Shown: positions 44,840-52,872 of the stretch, piece after piece
Numbering within the stretch: the first letter of the stretch is position 1
Layout of the letters: every line of letters starts with the position of its first letter
Assembly (NCBI GenBank): GCA_014385265.1
Contig: JACRTJ010000024.1
Coordinates: 1-64,000, forward strand
Origin: Enterocloster hominis (ex Liu et al. 2021)
GTDB lineage: Bacteria > Bacillota > Clostridia > Lachnospirales > Lachnospiraceae
Length of the DNA: 64,000 bases
Direction: 5' to 3'
The notes under the pieces: generated by a model
The model's input: only the letters and a program-made list of their open reading frames with translations
Told to the model about the DNA's origin: nothing
Database searches by the model: none
Made by a program: the position numbers and the translations under genes

Positions 44840-45766
44840 ATGGAGTTCAGACAGCTGGAGGCATTTGTAAATGCTGCAAAATACAAAAGTTTTTCCAAGG
44901 CGGCTGACGCTACGTTTTTAACCCAGCCTACCATCAGTACCCATGTGAGCAACCTGGAAAATGAGCTGGGAGTACGGCTTTTGAACCGGTCTGGCCGGGA
45001 GATCAGCCTGACCCCCCACGGCCATGAGTTCTACTCTTATGCGGTGGAGCTTCTGAATACCAGATCCAGGGCCGTTATGTCCATGAAGAATCTGAAGGAG
45101 GACCTGGACGGGATCCTGGAGATCCAGACCTCCTCCATTCCCGGGTATTTTTATCTTCCCCAGGTCATGGAAGAGTTCCATGAGCTCTTCCCGCGGGTAA
45201 GGTTTTATGTGGAGCAGTCTGACAGCCGGCTGGTCAATGAGAACCTCATGAACCAGCGGGGGGAGCTGGGCTTTACCGGCTACAAGGGAAACAGCGGCCT
45301 GTGCTTTGAGCCTGTGTTCTACGATGAGATGGTACTCATCACTCCTGACACGGACGTATACCGGATCTACCAGAATGGAGAGGCCATCCCGGTGGAGCTG
45401 TTCATCAATGAACCCTTCATCATGCGGGAGGACGGATCTGGGACCCGGCAGGAGATGGAAAAGGCCCTGGTTTATGGGAAGCCTGTGTTTAAAAACGTGG
45501 ATGTGATCGCCCGTATGAGCAATCCGGCAGCCATCAAGCAGGTGGTAAGCCGAGGCCTGGGCGTTTCCATCGTGTCCGAGCAGGTCATCAAGCGGACGGC
45601 GGAGCAGGATAATATCCGCTATTTCCGCATCCGCGGCCTGGAGAAAAAACGCTGTTTTTATCTGGCCCACAACAAAGGGGCCTGCTTATCTCCCATTGCG
45701 GAGCATTTCCTGGAATTCGTCCGGGAAAAGGCATCCAGGGAGCTTCATGAGGACGGGCAGCTCTAG
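44840..45766 (+). CDS. LysR-family regulator of the selenium cluster
   Basis: A 308-residue LysR-type regulator: N-terminal winged helix-turn-helix (FRQLEAFVNAAKYKSFSKAADATFLTQPTISTHVSNLENELG, given in parts at residues 3-45) and a two-lobed effector domain from about residue 90. It starts nine bases behind selB and precedes yedE, the position of the selenium-metabolism-associated LysR group. A selenium or redox co-inducer is a reasonable guess but not shown by sequence. AAGGAGACGTT precedes the ATG. Confidence 0.9.
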   Translation: MEFRQLEAFVNAAKYKSFSKAADATFLTQPTISTHVSNLENELGVRLLNRSGREISLTPHGHEFYSYAVELLNTRSRAVMSMKNLKEDLDGILEIQTSSIPGYFYLPQVMEEFHELFPRVRFYVEQSDSRLVNENLMNQRGELGFTGYKGNSGLCFEPVFYDEMVLITPDTDVYRIYQNGEAIPVELFINEPFIMREDGSGTRQEMEKALVYGKPVFKNVDVIARMSNPAAIKQVVSRGLGVSIVSEQVIKRTAEQDNIRYFRIRGLEKKRCFYLAHNKGACLSPIAEHFLEFVREKASRELHEDGQL

Positions 45767-45925
45767 GGCTGTCCGTTCTTCCATAGAAAAAAGCTATACA
45801 ATCGATTCTCTGGAATAATATTTTTAATTAGACTTCCCCTGTCTGGTTTGATAAACTTAAGTGAGATGGATGAAAATTCTATATTTTTTGTCCATAATCT
45901 ACAAAACAGAAAAGGGGTAGTAAGT

Positions 45926-47017
45926 ATGAACTTAACTGCAAACAAAAAGACGCTGGCGCTTTCAGGCGTGCTCCTGGGAGCCATAGCAGCAGTCCTGGCC
46001 TATATGGGAAATCCCAAGAACATGGCCATGTGTATCGCCTGCTTTATCCGTGACACAGCCGGAGCCATGAAGCTCCACCAGGCAGCTGTTGTCCAGTACG
46101 TGCGTCCGGAGATCATCGGTATTATCTGCGGCGCATTTCTGATCGCTGTTGTCACAAAGGAATACCGGTCCACGGCCGGCTCCTCCCCCATGGTGCGTTT
46201 TGTGCTGGGTATGATCATGATGATCGGCTCCCTGGCATTCTTAGGCTGCCCGCTGCGTATGGTGCTCCGTATGGCTGCCGGCGATCTGAACGCCTATGTG
46301 GCCCTGATCGGCTTTGTGGCCGGAGTATTTACAGGGACCCTGGCCTTAAAGCGCGGCTTCTCTCTGGGAAGAGCCTATACGGTGGATAAAGCCTCCGGCA
46401 CGATCCTTCCCATCGCCATGGTGGTGCTCTTTGTTTTAAGCCTAACCACAACACTGTTCGTCAGCAGTGAAAAGGGGCCCGGAAGCATGCACGCACCGGT
46501 GTTTATCGCACTCATCGGCGGCCTTTTATTCGGAGCCATCGCCCAGAAGTGCAGAAGCTGCTTTGCAGGCTGTGTCCGCGATATCATCTTAATGAAGAAT
46601 TTTGATCTTCTGACCATCGTAGGCGGTATTTTCGTGGTTATGGTGATCTACAACATCGCCACAGGAAACTTTAACCTGTCCTTTACAGGACAGCCGGTGG
46701 CCCATGCCCAGCATATCTGGAATATCCTTGGCATGTACGCCGTGGGATTTGCTGCTGTTCTGGCAGGCGGATGCCCCTTAAGACAGCTGGTGCTGGCAGG
46801 CCAGGGGTCCTCCGATTCCGCAGTGACCTTCTTAGGTCTTTTTGTTGGAGCCGCTTTCTGCCATAACTTCGGGCTGGCAGGCGTTGCCGCAGCTGCAGCA
46901 ACCGCAGACGCTCCGGCAGTGGCAGGCGGTCCGGGGATCAACGGCCAGGTGGCTGTGATCGCATGTATCGTGATCCTGTTCATCATCGGATTTATGCCGA
47001 AGAATAAAAAGAATTAA
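45926..47017 (+). CDS. yedE: YedE family putative selenium transporter
   Basis: A 363-residue membrane protein with about nine to ten hydrophobic segments and two YeeE/YedE repeats. Conserved cysteines occur in CIACFIRD, FLGCPLRM, CRSCFAGCVRD and AGGCPLRQLVL, suggesting thiol or selenium handling during uptake. ATG 45926 is chosen because AAGGGG lies upstream at about 45911-45916. The 160 bases before it probably hold its promoter and a LysR site. It belongs to the selenium gene set by context; transport of a selenium species is inferred from the family. Confidence 0.88.
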   Translation: MNLTANKKTLALSGVLLGAIAAVLAYMGNPKNMAMCIACFIRDTAGAMKLHQAAVVQYVRPEIIGIICGAFLIAVVTKEYRSTAGSSPMVRFVLGMIMMIGSLAFLGCPLRMVLRMAAGDLNAYVALIGFVAGVFTGTLALKRGFSLGRAYTVDKASGTILPIAMVVLFVLSLTTTLFVSSEKGPGSMHAPVFIALIGGLLFGAIAQKCRSCFAGCVRDIILMKNFDLLTIVGGIFVVMVIYNIATGNFNLSFTGQPVAHAQHIWNILGMYAVGFAAVLAGGCPLRQLVLAGQGSSDSAVTFLGLFVGAAFCHNFGLAGVAAAAATADAPAVAGGPGINGQVAVIACIVILFIIGFMPKNKKN

Positions 47018-47040
47018 TTGCAGAGAAAAGAGGAATCATT

Positions 47041-47247
47041 ATGTACGAAGTAGATGCAAGAGGTTTATCCTGTCCGGAGCCGGTGATGCTGACCCAGGCA
47101 GCCTTAAAGAGTCATGGAAACGATACGGTAAAGGTCCTGGTGACAGAGCCCCATTCCAAGGCTAATGTGGAGAAATTTGCCAGGAGCCAGGGAAAGACCG
47201 TGACTGTGACGGAAACAGGCGATGGATTCGAGCTCATCATCCAGTAA
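47041..47247 (+). CDS. yedF: YedF/TusA-like sulfurtransferase, selenium metabolism
   Basis: A 68-residue TusA/SirA-fold protein. The catalytic motif is DARGLSCPEPVMLTQAALK, whose Cys11 would carry persulfide or selenide. It is shorter than the two-domain YedF of many species, with only the TusA domain present. The second DUF3343 domain is encoded separately in the next gene. AGAGGAATCATT precedes the ATG. It probably shuttles sulfur or selenium between YedE, the class V enzyme and SelD (not in this window). Confidence 0.9.
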   Translation: MYEVDARGLSCPEPVMLTQAALKSHGNDTVKVLVTEPHSKANVEKFARSQGKTVTVTETGDGFELIIQ

Positions 47248-47276
47248 GGACGGATCTTTCAGAAAGAGACGGAAAC

Positions 47277-47513
47277 ATGAGACAAAAAGAATGGAAACTG
47301 ATCATCACATTCCACACCACCTCCGACGCCATTGCCTTTGAAAAGGCGTGCAAGGAGACGGGCAGATCCGGCCGTATGATCCCTGTGCCCAGGGAGCTTT
47401 CGGCCGGGTGCGGCCTGGCCTGGTGTACGGTCCCGGCTGACCGGGCGGATATGGAGACATTCTTAAAGGAATGCTCCATTGAATGTGAGGATATGGCAGA
47501 GCTGTTATATTAG
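47277..47513 (+). CDS. DUF3343 putative Se/S carrier protein
   Basis: A 78-residue protein of the DUF3343 family: ITFHTTSDAIAFEKACKETGRSGRMIPVPRELSAGCGLAW in outline, residues 11-50, with Cys46 in the conserved AGCG position. The family is repeatedly found beside yedE/yedF and selenium genes and may carry a chalcogen on its cysteine. AAGAGACGGAAAC precedes the ATG. Confidence 0.85.
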   Translation: MRQKEWKLIITFHTTSDAIAFEKACKETGRSGRMIPVPRELSAGCGLAWCTVPADRADMETFLKECSIECEDMAELLY

Positions 47514-47534
47514 AGATGGGAAAGGGGTGATACT

Positions 47535-48671
47535 ATGGGAATTTATATGGATAATGCGGCGACTACCATGCAGAAGCCGGATTGTGTGATCGACGCGGTG
47601 GTAAACGCCATGAGGCATATGGGAAATTCCGGCCGGGGGGCCCATGAAGCGTCCCTGGATGCCTCCAGGCTGATCTACGAAACGAGAGAAATGCTCTCGG
47701 AGCTTTTTAACCTGGGGGATCCCAGACAGGTGGCCTTTACATTAAACTCCACGGAGGCATTGAATACGGCGATCCTGGGTCTTTTTGATCCGGGCGACCA
47801 TATCATCTCCACAGTCATGGAGCACAATTCGGTGCTGAGGCCTTTATACCGTCTGGAGGAAAAGGGATGCCAGGTGTCCTTCGTTCCCTGTGACGAAAAG
47901 GGACGGCTGAGAACAGACCTTCTGGAGAGTTTTCTTAAAGAAAATACAAAGGCCCTGGTATGTACCCATGCGTCCAATCTGACCGGAAATGCCAATGACC
48001 TTATGTATCTGGGAAGGTTCTGTAAGGACCATGGACTGCTTTTTGTGGTGGACGCCTCCCAGACAGCAGGAGTTCTCCCCATCGATATGCAGGCCATGAA
48101 CATCGACGTGGTGTGCTTTACAGGCCACAAGGGGCTGTACGGCCCCCAGGGGACCGGCGGGATCTGCGTGCGGCCGGGAATTACGGTACGACCGCTGAAA
48201 TCCGGCGGGAGCGGGATCCACACCTATCTGAAGGAGCATCCCCACGAGATGCCCACAGCCTTAGAGGCTGGAACCTTAAATGGCCACGGAGTGGCCGGGC
48301 TCCATGCGGCCCTGGGCTTCCTTAAGGAAACAGGTACAGATACGATCCATAAAAAGGAGATCGGTCTCATGCGCCGCTTCCTGGATGGGATAAAGGATAT
48401 TCCGGGTCTTAAGCTTTATGGGGATTTTTCCACAGATCAGAGGGCTGCGGTGGTGGCCTTGAACCTGGGAACGTATGATTCCTCTGAAGTCAGCGACGAG
48501 CTTTCCTTTGAATACGGGATCTCCACCCGTCCCGGCGCTCACTGTGCGCCCTTAATGCATCAGTCCATGGGAACCGTGGACCAGGGCATGGTACGTTTTT
48601 CTTTTTCCTGGTTTAATACGGAAGAGGAGATCGACGCGGCAGTGAAGGCCTTAAAGGAGCTGGCGGAATAA
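47535..48671 (+). CDS. Class V aminotransferase, desulfurase/selenocysteine lyase-like
   Basis: A 378-residue PLP enzyme of the SufS/NifS fold: MDNAATTMQKPDCVIDAV, EHNSVLRPLYRLEE, HASNLTGNANDL and the PLP lysine in DVVCFTGHKGLYGPQGTGG. A cysteine in STRPGAHCAPLMHQ (about residue 336) is a candidate persulfide or selenide carrier. AAAGGGGTGATACT precedes the ATG. As the last gene of the selenium set it may mobilise selenium or sulfur from an amino acid; whether it prefers selenocysteine cannot be told from sequence. Confidence 0.88.
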   Translation: MGIYMDNAATTMQKPDCVIDAVVNAMRHMGNSGRGAHEASLDASRLIYETREMLSELFNLGDPRQVAFTLNSTEALNTAILGLFDPGDHIISTVMEHNSVLRPLYRLEEKGCQVSFVPCDEKGRLRTDLLESFLKENTKALVCTHASNLTGNANDLMYLGRFCKDHGLLFVVDASQTAGVLPIDMQAMNIDVVCFTGHKGLYGPQGTGGICVRPGITVRPLKSGGSGIHTYLKEHPHEMPTALEAGTLNGHGVAGLHAALGFLKETGTDTIHKKEIGLMRRFLDGIKDIPGLKLYGDFSTDQRAAVVALNLGTYDSSEVSDELSFEYGISTRPGAHCAPLMHQSMGTVDQGMVRFSFSWFNTEEEIDAAVKALKELAE

Positions 48672-48683
48672 AATTTAATGTTT

Positions 48684-48732
48684 AAAAAGCCTTCCGGCTT
48701 TTTCCATAACGGGAAAGACGGAAGGCTTTTTT
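48684..48732. terminator. Bidirectional terminator between selenium cluster and M28 peptidase
   Basis: AAAAAGCCTTCCG at 48684-48696 pairs with CGGAAGGCTTTTT at 48719-48731, with a long inner loop and T tract. It serves the converging genes on both sides. Confidence 0.85.
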
Positions 48733-48766
48733 ATCGGTTTATCTCCGGGGCTGGCCGCAGTATGTA

Positions 48767-50005
48767 TTATCTGCCGAAATAACGGTCCAGCTCCTTCATG
48801 AAGGTTTCGGGGATCTCCCGTTTAAATGGAATGACCGGAATATTTCCAAGGCTTTCTGCGATATGTCCCAGAAGCCTTGCGCTCCGTTCCAGGGACCAGG
48901 GGGAGATATAGTCCACGATATCGTGGCGGGTATGCATTCCGAAGCCGTCGCGGTTTAAAGTCATGGCCGGTACGCCGTTCCAGGCAAAGGTGTTGGAGTC
49001 GCTGCCCCAGATGGCATTTCTTGTGACCATTCCGATGCCTGTTTCGTGGGCCATATATTCGATCATGGAGCAAATGGAGGGATCGCCGGTGACGCCGATG
49101 ACAGTTCCTCCCACCAGCTGTCCGGCCAGGTCCACATTCATATTGAAGCAGTGGTGTTTCAGCTCATCTTTATGGACTTCCGTATAGTTCCGGCTGCCTA
49201 AAAGTCCCTTTTCCTCGGCTCCGAACCAGATGAACTCCAGGGTACGGCGGGGCGTATGGGCCTTAAAGTACCGGCACAGCTCCAGGATGATGGCGCAGGC
49301 GGCCATGTTGTCGTAGGCTCCGGGGCCCTGGGGAACAGAGTCGTAGTGCGCAGTCAAGGTCAGGATCTCATCCGGGACCTCCGTTCCCTGGATCCGCGCG
49401 ATCACGTTGTGGGAAACGGCTTTTTCTGGCTCCTGCAGTAAGGTCAGCCGGGCGCGGCAGGCTCCGGCCTCTACCAGCTCCATGGCATCCCGGTGATGGA
49501 TCACCAGCCCCTGGATGGGAGTCTCTTCCATTTTGGGTACTCCCCGTGTATAGAGGAGGCGGTCCGGGCCTTCGTCGATGGGAGTTCCGGTGATGGAGAG
49601 GAAGGCGGCAGCCCCTGCATGGACCAGCTTCTTATACATATCTTTATTGACAGGGTTGTTTACCAGGACGATCTTTCCTTTTGCCTGGGAAAGATTAATA
49701 TCATCGCCGTTTTCCGCGTACAGGAACGGGGCCTCGATCCCATCCGCCGGAGTGCTGCCGCAGCGGCCGTATCCAGCCACTGTATATGTTTTTTCAAAGG
49801 GTTCCGTTACAGTGAATTCAGCTTTAAGGATCCTCCACGTATCGATCTCAAATTCTTCCAGGCGGCTGTCCACGCCAAAGCTCTTAAGCTCCCTCTGGAT
49901 CTCCAGGGCGGCCTTTTCTTCACCATCGGTTCCGGCCTCCCGGATATAATCAAACTGTTTCATAAATTCCAGCTGGCGTTTTCCGCAGATCTCATTATAT
50001 TCCAT
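48767..50005 (-). CDS. M28 family zinc aminopeptidase
   Basis: A 412-residue cytoplasmic metallopeptidase with a PA-like insert (about 85-190) in front of or within the M28 core. The co-catalytic zinc motifs are LTAHYDSVPQGPGAYDN (His and Asp), WFGAEEKGLLGSRNY (catalytic Glu pair), NMNVDLAG (Asp) and HTRHDIVDYI (His). There is no signal peptide. AAAGGAG on the minus strand sits eight bases before ATG 50005. It likely releases amino acids from peptides; the exact specificity is not predictable. Confidence 0.9.
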   Translation of the reverse strand: MEYNEICGKRQLEFMKQFDYIREAGTDGEEKAALEIQRELKSFGVDSRLEEFEIDTWRILKAEFTVTEPFEKTYTVAGYGRCGSTPADGIEAPFLYAENGDDINLSQAKGKIVLVNNPVNKDMYKKLVHAGAAAFLSITGTPIDEGPDRLLYTRGVPKMEETPIQGLVIHHRDAMELVEAGACRARLTLLQEPEKAVSHNVIARIQGTEVPDEILTLTAHYDSVPQGPGAYDNMAACAIILELCRYFKAHTPRRTLEFIWFGAEEKGLLGSRNYTEVHKDELKHHCFNMNVDLAGQLVGGTVIGVTGDPSICSMIEYMAHETGIGMVTRNAIWGSDSNTFAWNGVPAMTLNRDGFGMHTRHDIVDYISPWSLERSARLLGHIAESLGNIPVIPFKREIPETFMKELDRYFGR

Positions 50006-50187
50006 ACTCTGGCTCCTTTTATCTGTATTTTCGATACCAGGGTCAGAAGGTCAAAAATCCTTTTGCCCCACATCTGTTTTCTTCCATTATACCCGATTTG
50101 GGAAAAAAGGCAAGCCTGGGGCACCGCAGATCCTGGGAGGGTCAGAATGGCCTGCGGCTGATGCGATGACAGATGTTTTATGATTGT

Positions 50188-50214
50188 AGTTTACATAATA
50201 TTATTATGTAAACT
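50188..50214. repeat. Perfect 27-base palindrome, candidate operator
   Basis: AGTTTACATAATA at 50188-50200 and its exact complement at 50202-50214, with one central base. It lies in the 318-base divergent gap between the M28 peptidase and the small XRE regulator, 31 bases before the regulator's -35 box. The gap holds this palindrome and the promoter below, and nothing else I can support. Confidence 0.75.
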
Positions 50215-50244
50215 CTCGTGCAAAAAAATACATGTAAAACTAAC

Positions 50245-50273
50245 TTGACATTTTTGAATTTCTGATTTATAGT
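50245..50273 (+). promoter_or_regulatory. Promoter of the small XRE regulator
   Basis: TTGACA at 50245-50250 and TATAGT at 50268-50273 with a 17-base spacer, a near-consensus sigma-A promoter 51 bases before the start. Confidence 0.85.
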
Positions 50274-50323
50274 ACAAATGTAAAGCAAACATTACATATT
50301 TATCACGAAGGGATGAGGTGCAC

Positions 50324-50524
50324 ATGAGAAACCGGATCCAGGAGTTGCGGAAGGAGAGGAAGATCCGCCAGGAGGATCTGGCGGAAGCGGTGGGAGTCAC
50401 CAGGCAGACCATCATTTCCCTGGAAAATGGGAAATATAATGCCTCCCTGGTGCTGGCCCACAAGCTGGCCAGATATTTTTCCTGTACCATTGAAGACATT
50501 TTTTTATTTGACGAGGAGGAATAG
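50324..50524 (+). CDS. Small XRE-family regulator (YozG-like)
   Basis: A 66-residue DNA-binding protein made only of an XRE helix-turn-helix: [29 protein letters not shown], ending [19 protein letters not shown], the YozG/short-Xre pattern. GATGAGGTG precedes ATG 50324; an in-frame GTG at 50318 is the alternative. It is followed three bases later by a four-helix membrane protein gene, a common pair in Firmicutes in which the two are co-regulated. Confidence 0.9.
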   Translation: MRNRIQELRKERKIRQEDLAEAVGVTRQTIISLENGKYNASLVLAHKLARYFSCTIEDIFLFDEEE

Positions 50525-50527
50525 CGC

Positions 50528-51001
50528 ATGAAGCTGAAAGCATTATTTATGGAAGAACCGGTGGATTTTGAAAAAAGGTGCAGGCTGCGGATCCTGGTGG
50601 GGAAGACTGCGGCGGTGCTGGGGCTTCTTTCAGTGGCGGCCGCATGGTTTTATGGAAATTCTGGGGCTGTGGCTGGAGACAGTTTTATCCGGGAATTTTA
50701 TACATGGATCGGGATCGGCTTTATGGCCGGCGGGGCTGCATCCGTCTGGAAGAACCGGAGATATCTGAAGGATGAGGCAGCGTTAAAGAAGAGAAGGGTG
50801 GAGGAATGCGATGAGAGAAACCGGCTCCTGGGACTTAGGAGCTGGGCGTATTCCGGATATGCCATGTTCCTCCTCCTGTATCTGGGATTTCTGGCCAGTG
50901 GATTTTTTGACCGGACGGTTATGTATGTACTGGCCGCTGTCCTTGCCGCCCAGGCGGGCCTGCTTCTGGTTTTCCGGCTGGCGTTAGGAAGGGTGATGTA
51001 A
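50528..51001 (+). CDS. Four-helix membrane protein, partner of the XRE regulator
   Basis: A 157-residue protein with four hydrophobic segments (about 27-44, 60-78, 108-128, 134-152) and a charged cytoplasmic loop KKRRVEECDERNRLLGLRSW. That loop resembles membrane proteins of unknown function that commonly follow short YozG-type regulators. GAGGAATAGC precedes the ATG. It may sense or modulate envelope state together with the regulator; that is inference from pairing only. Confidence 0.7.
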   Translation: MKLKALFMEEPVDFEKRCRLRILVGKTAAVLGLLSVAAAWFYGNSGAVAGDSFIREFYTWIGIGFMAGGAASVWKNRRYLKDEAALKKRRVEECDERNRLLGLRSWAYSGYAMFLLLYLGFLASGFFDRTVMYVLAAVLAAQAGLLLVFRLALGRVM

Positions 51002-51119
51002 TGGGCTTCCGTCTTTTTAGGGTCAGTGGAAATTTTATGCTTGTAGCGGAACGGTTCATATGATAAGATAAGAATAAATCTATGAAAGAGTTTTTATTAT
51101 TTCCGGGAGGTGGGGTGAG

Positions 51120-51740
51120 ATGCCGAAGGTCGCATATTCGGAAGAGGACCGGCAGCGGATCAGGAGCGAGCTGGTGAAGACTGGGCTTGAGCTGATGTCC
51201 AGACAGGGGGTCCAGCATACGACTGTGGAACAGATCTATAAAAAAGTCGGCATTTCACGCACATTTTTTTATTCCTTCTTTCCGGCCAAGGAGGATCTGA
51301 TCGTTGAGGCCCTGTACCTGCAGCAGCCGAGGGTCCTTGAATACGCGCGGAAGCTGATGAACGATCCTGGCCTGAGCTGGCGGGAGGGGGTCGGGAAATT
51401 CCTTCATGACTGCTGTTATGGAGAAAAAAAGGGGATCGCCGTATTGACGATCGAGGAGCAGCAGCAGATTTTTAAGCGGCTCTCCGGGGAGAACTGCCAG
51501 ATCTTCCGCGAGAAACAGCGCCGTCTTTTTGGACAGATCCTGGAATGCTTTGGGATCACCTCCAGTACAGAACGGATCAGCCTGCTTACGAATCTGAGCC
51601 TGACGGCCATGGTCATACGAAGGGCAGTCCCCCATACGCTTCCGTTTTTTGTCCCTGAAGCGATGGACGAGACGGTCGAGTTCCAGATCGAAGCCATTAC
51701 AGACGCCCTGGAGGCTATGAAAAACAGTTCTTCAATATAA
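51120..51740 (+). CDS. TetR/AcrR family regulator
   Basis: A 206-residue regulator with the N-terminal TetR helix-turn-helix (LVKTGLELMSRQGVQHTTVEQIYKKVGISRTFFYSFFPAKEDLIVEALY, residues about 16-64). The all-helical ligand domain has no recognisable signature. GGGAGGTGGGGTGAG precedes the ATG. No efflux pump or obvious target gene lies next to it; its own 118-base upstream gap and the terminator downstream make it monocistronic. Confidence 0.9.
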   Translation: MPKVAYSEEDRQRIRSELVKTGLELMSRQGVQHTTVEQIYKKVGISRTFFYSFFPAKEDLIVEALYLQQPRVLEYARKLMNDPGLSWREGVGKFLHDCCYGEKKGIAVLTIEEQQQIFKRLSGENCQIFREKQRRLFGQILECFGITSSTERISLLTNLSLTAMVIRRAVPHTLPFFVPEAMDETVEFQIEAITDALEAMKNSSSI

Positions 51741-51756
51741 GGGAGAGAAGTCTGAC

Positions 51757-51807
51757 GACCCGTTTGGATACGGTGTTCCGGCGTGATATCCAGACGGGTC
51801 TTCTTTT
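51757..51807 (+). terminator. Terminator after TetR gene
   Basis: GACCCGTTTGGATA at 51757-51770 pairs with TATCCAGACGGGTC at 51787-51800 (one mismatch), followed by a T-rich tail. Confidence 0.85.
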
Positions 51808-51931
51808 AAATAAAATAAAAATAAAAAATAAATCGTATTCTTATTTAAGTGCGAGAGGGAATCTTGTTTATGGCGCTGCGGACAGATCCGGCAGCTTCAT
51901 ATAAAACATCTGAATTCAGGAGGAAAATAGT

Positions 51932-52429
51932 ATGGGATTTTTCAGCAAGCTGTTTAAGGGACCGGAGATCGACATGGAAAAGAGCAGGAAGAATGCAGAA
52001 AAGATGCGCCTTCTCTTTAACCAGGAAGTAGAAAACGGAGATACTTACCGGCTGATCTTTGGGTATACGGAGGATGTAAGCCGGTTCAATTACGGATTTG
52101 TCCATGGAAGCCGGACAAAGATCGGGAATCTGATCGTCGGCTGGAACGAGGACAGCCAGACCATCGCAGTAGTTCCCACAGTACCGGATCTTTCTGGCTG
52201 CGGCACTCCGGTCTTTTACCGCCGGTCAGAGATCCTTAAGGCCTACCGGAATAAATATCCGACGGATGCATTCATCATTTATCCGGATAAGAAAGGGTAT
52301 ATCGGCATCAACGCCTACGACTGGCTGGAGGATGAGAAGCTGTATGTGTATGTGGAGCAGGCGGAGGAGCTGGCTGCCTTCACAGAGTTCTTTATGAACC
52401 GGTTTGCGGGGAAGGATGGGAAAAAATAA
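51932..52429 (+). CDS. Unrecognised 165-residue soluble protein
   Basis: I do not recognise this protein. It opens GFFSKLFKGPEIDMEKSRKN, a short amphipathic start followed by a charged helix. Then come alternating strands (TYRLIFGYTEDVSRFNYGF, TKIGNLIVGWNED, QTIAVVPTVP) and an acidic helix near the C-terminus. There is no signal peptide, membrane segment or metal motif. AGGAGGAAAATAGT is a strong ribosome site, so it is a real gene. It stands alone between a terminator and the ylxM promoter. Confidence 0.7.
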   Translation: MGFFSKLFKGPEIDMEKSRKNAEKMRLLFNQEVENGDTYRLIFGYTEDVSRFNYGFVHGSRTKIGNLIVGWNEDSQTIAVVPTVPDLSGCGTPVFYRRSEILKAYRNKYPTDAFIIYPDKKGYIGINAYDWLEDEKLYVYVEQAEELAAFTEFFMNRFAGKDGKK

Positions 52430-52465
52430 GCGGTTATAATTTTTTTGTGTGTCAAGAAAAAACCC

Positions 52466-52494
52466 TTGACAGCTCCCGTGTTTTATAGTATCAT
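52466..52494 (+). promoter_or_regulatory. Promoter of the ylxM-ffh operon
   Basis: TTGACA at 52466-52471 and TATCAT at 52489-52494 with a 17-base spacer, 18 bases before the ylxM start. Confidence 0.75.
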
Positions 52495-52511
52495 ATGCGA
52501 GGTGACCTGAT

Positions 52512-52853
52512 ATGGAAAAAATTGTGGAACAGGGCCTGCTGTATGATTTCTATGGAGAGCTCCTGACGGACCACCAGCGGCACGTATATGAGGACGTGGT
52601 CTTTAACGATATGTCTTTGAGCGAGATCGCCGAGGAACAGGGGATCAGCCGTCAGGGAGTTCACGATCTCATCAAACGGTGCGACCGGATCCTGGCCGGT
52701 TATGAGGAAAAGCTCAGAATGGTGGAAAAATTCAACCAGACGAAGCGGATGGTAGAAGAGATCAAAACGCTGGCCGGTACGTATAAGAAAAACGGCGATA
52801 TGAGCCTGATCGACAGGATCGAAGCGATCTCTGAGGAGATCGGACAGCTGTGA
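52512..52853 (+). CDS. ylxM: YlxM helix-turn-helix protein
   Basis: A 113-residue protein with a sigma-70 region 4-like helix-turn-helix (DVVFNDMSLSEIAEEQGISRQGVHDLIKRCD) and a C-terminal coiled coil. It belongs to the YlxM/p13 family that accompanies ffh and is thought to support the signal recognition particle. GCGAGGTGACCTG precedes the ATG. ffh follows 19 bases later. Confidence 0.92.
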   Translation: MEKIVEQGLLYDFYGELLTDHQRHVYEDVVFNDMSLSEIAEEQGISRQGVHDLIKRCDRILAGYEEKLRMVEKFNQTKRMVEEIKTLAGTYKKNGDMSLIDRIEAISEEIGQL

Positions 52854-52872
52854 CCATAAAGGGAGAGGTTAA

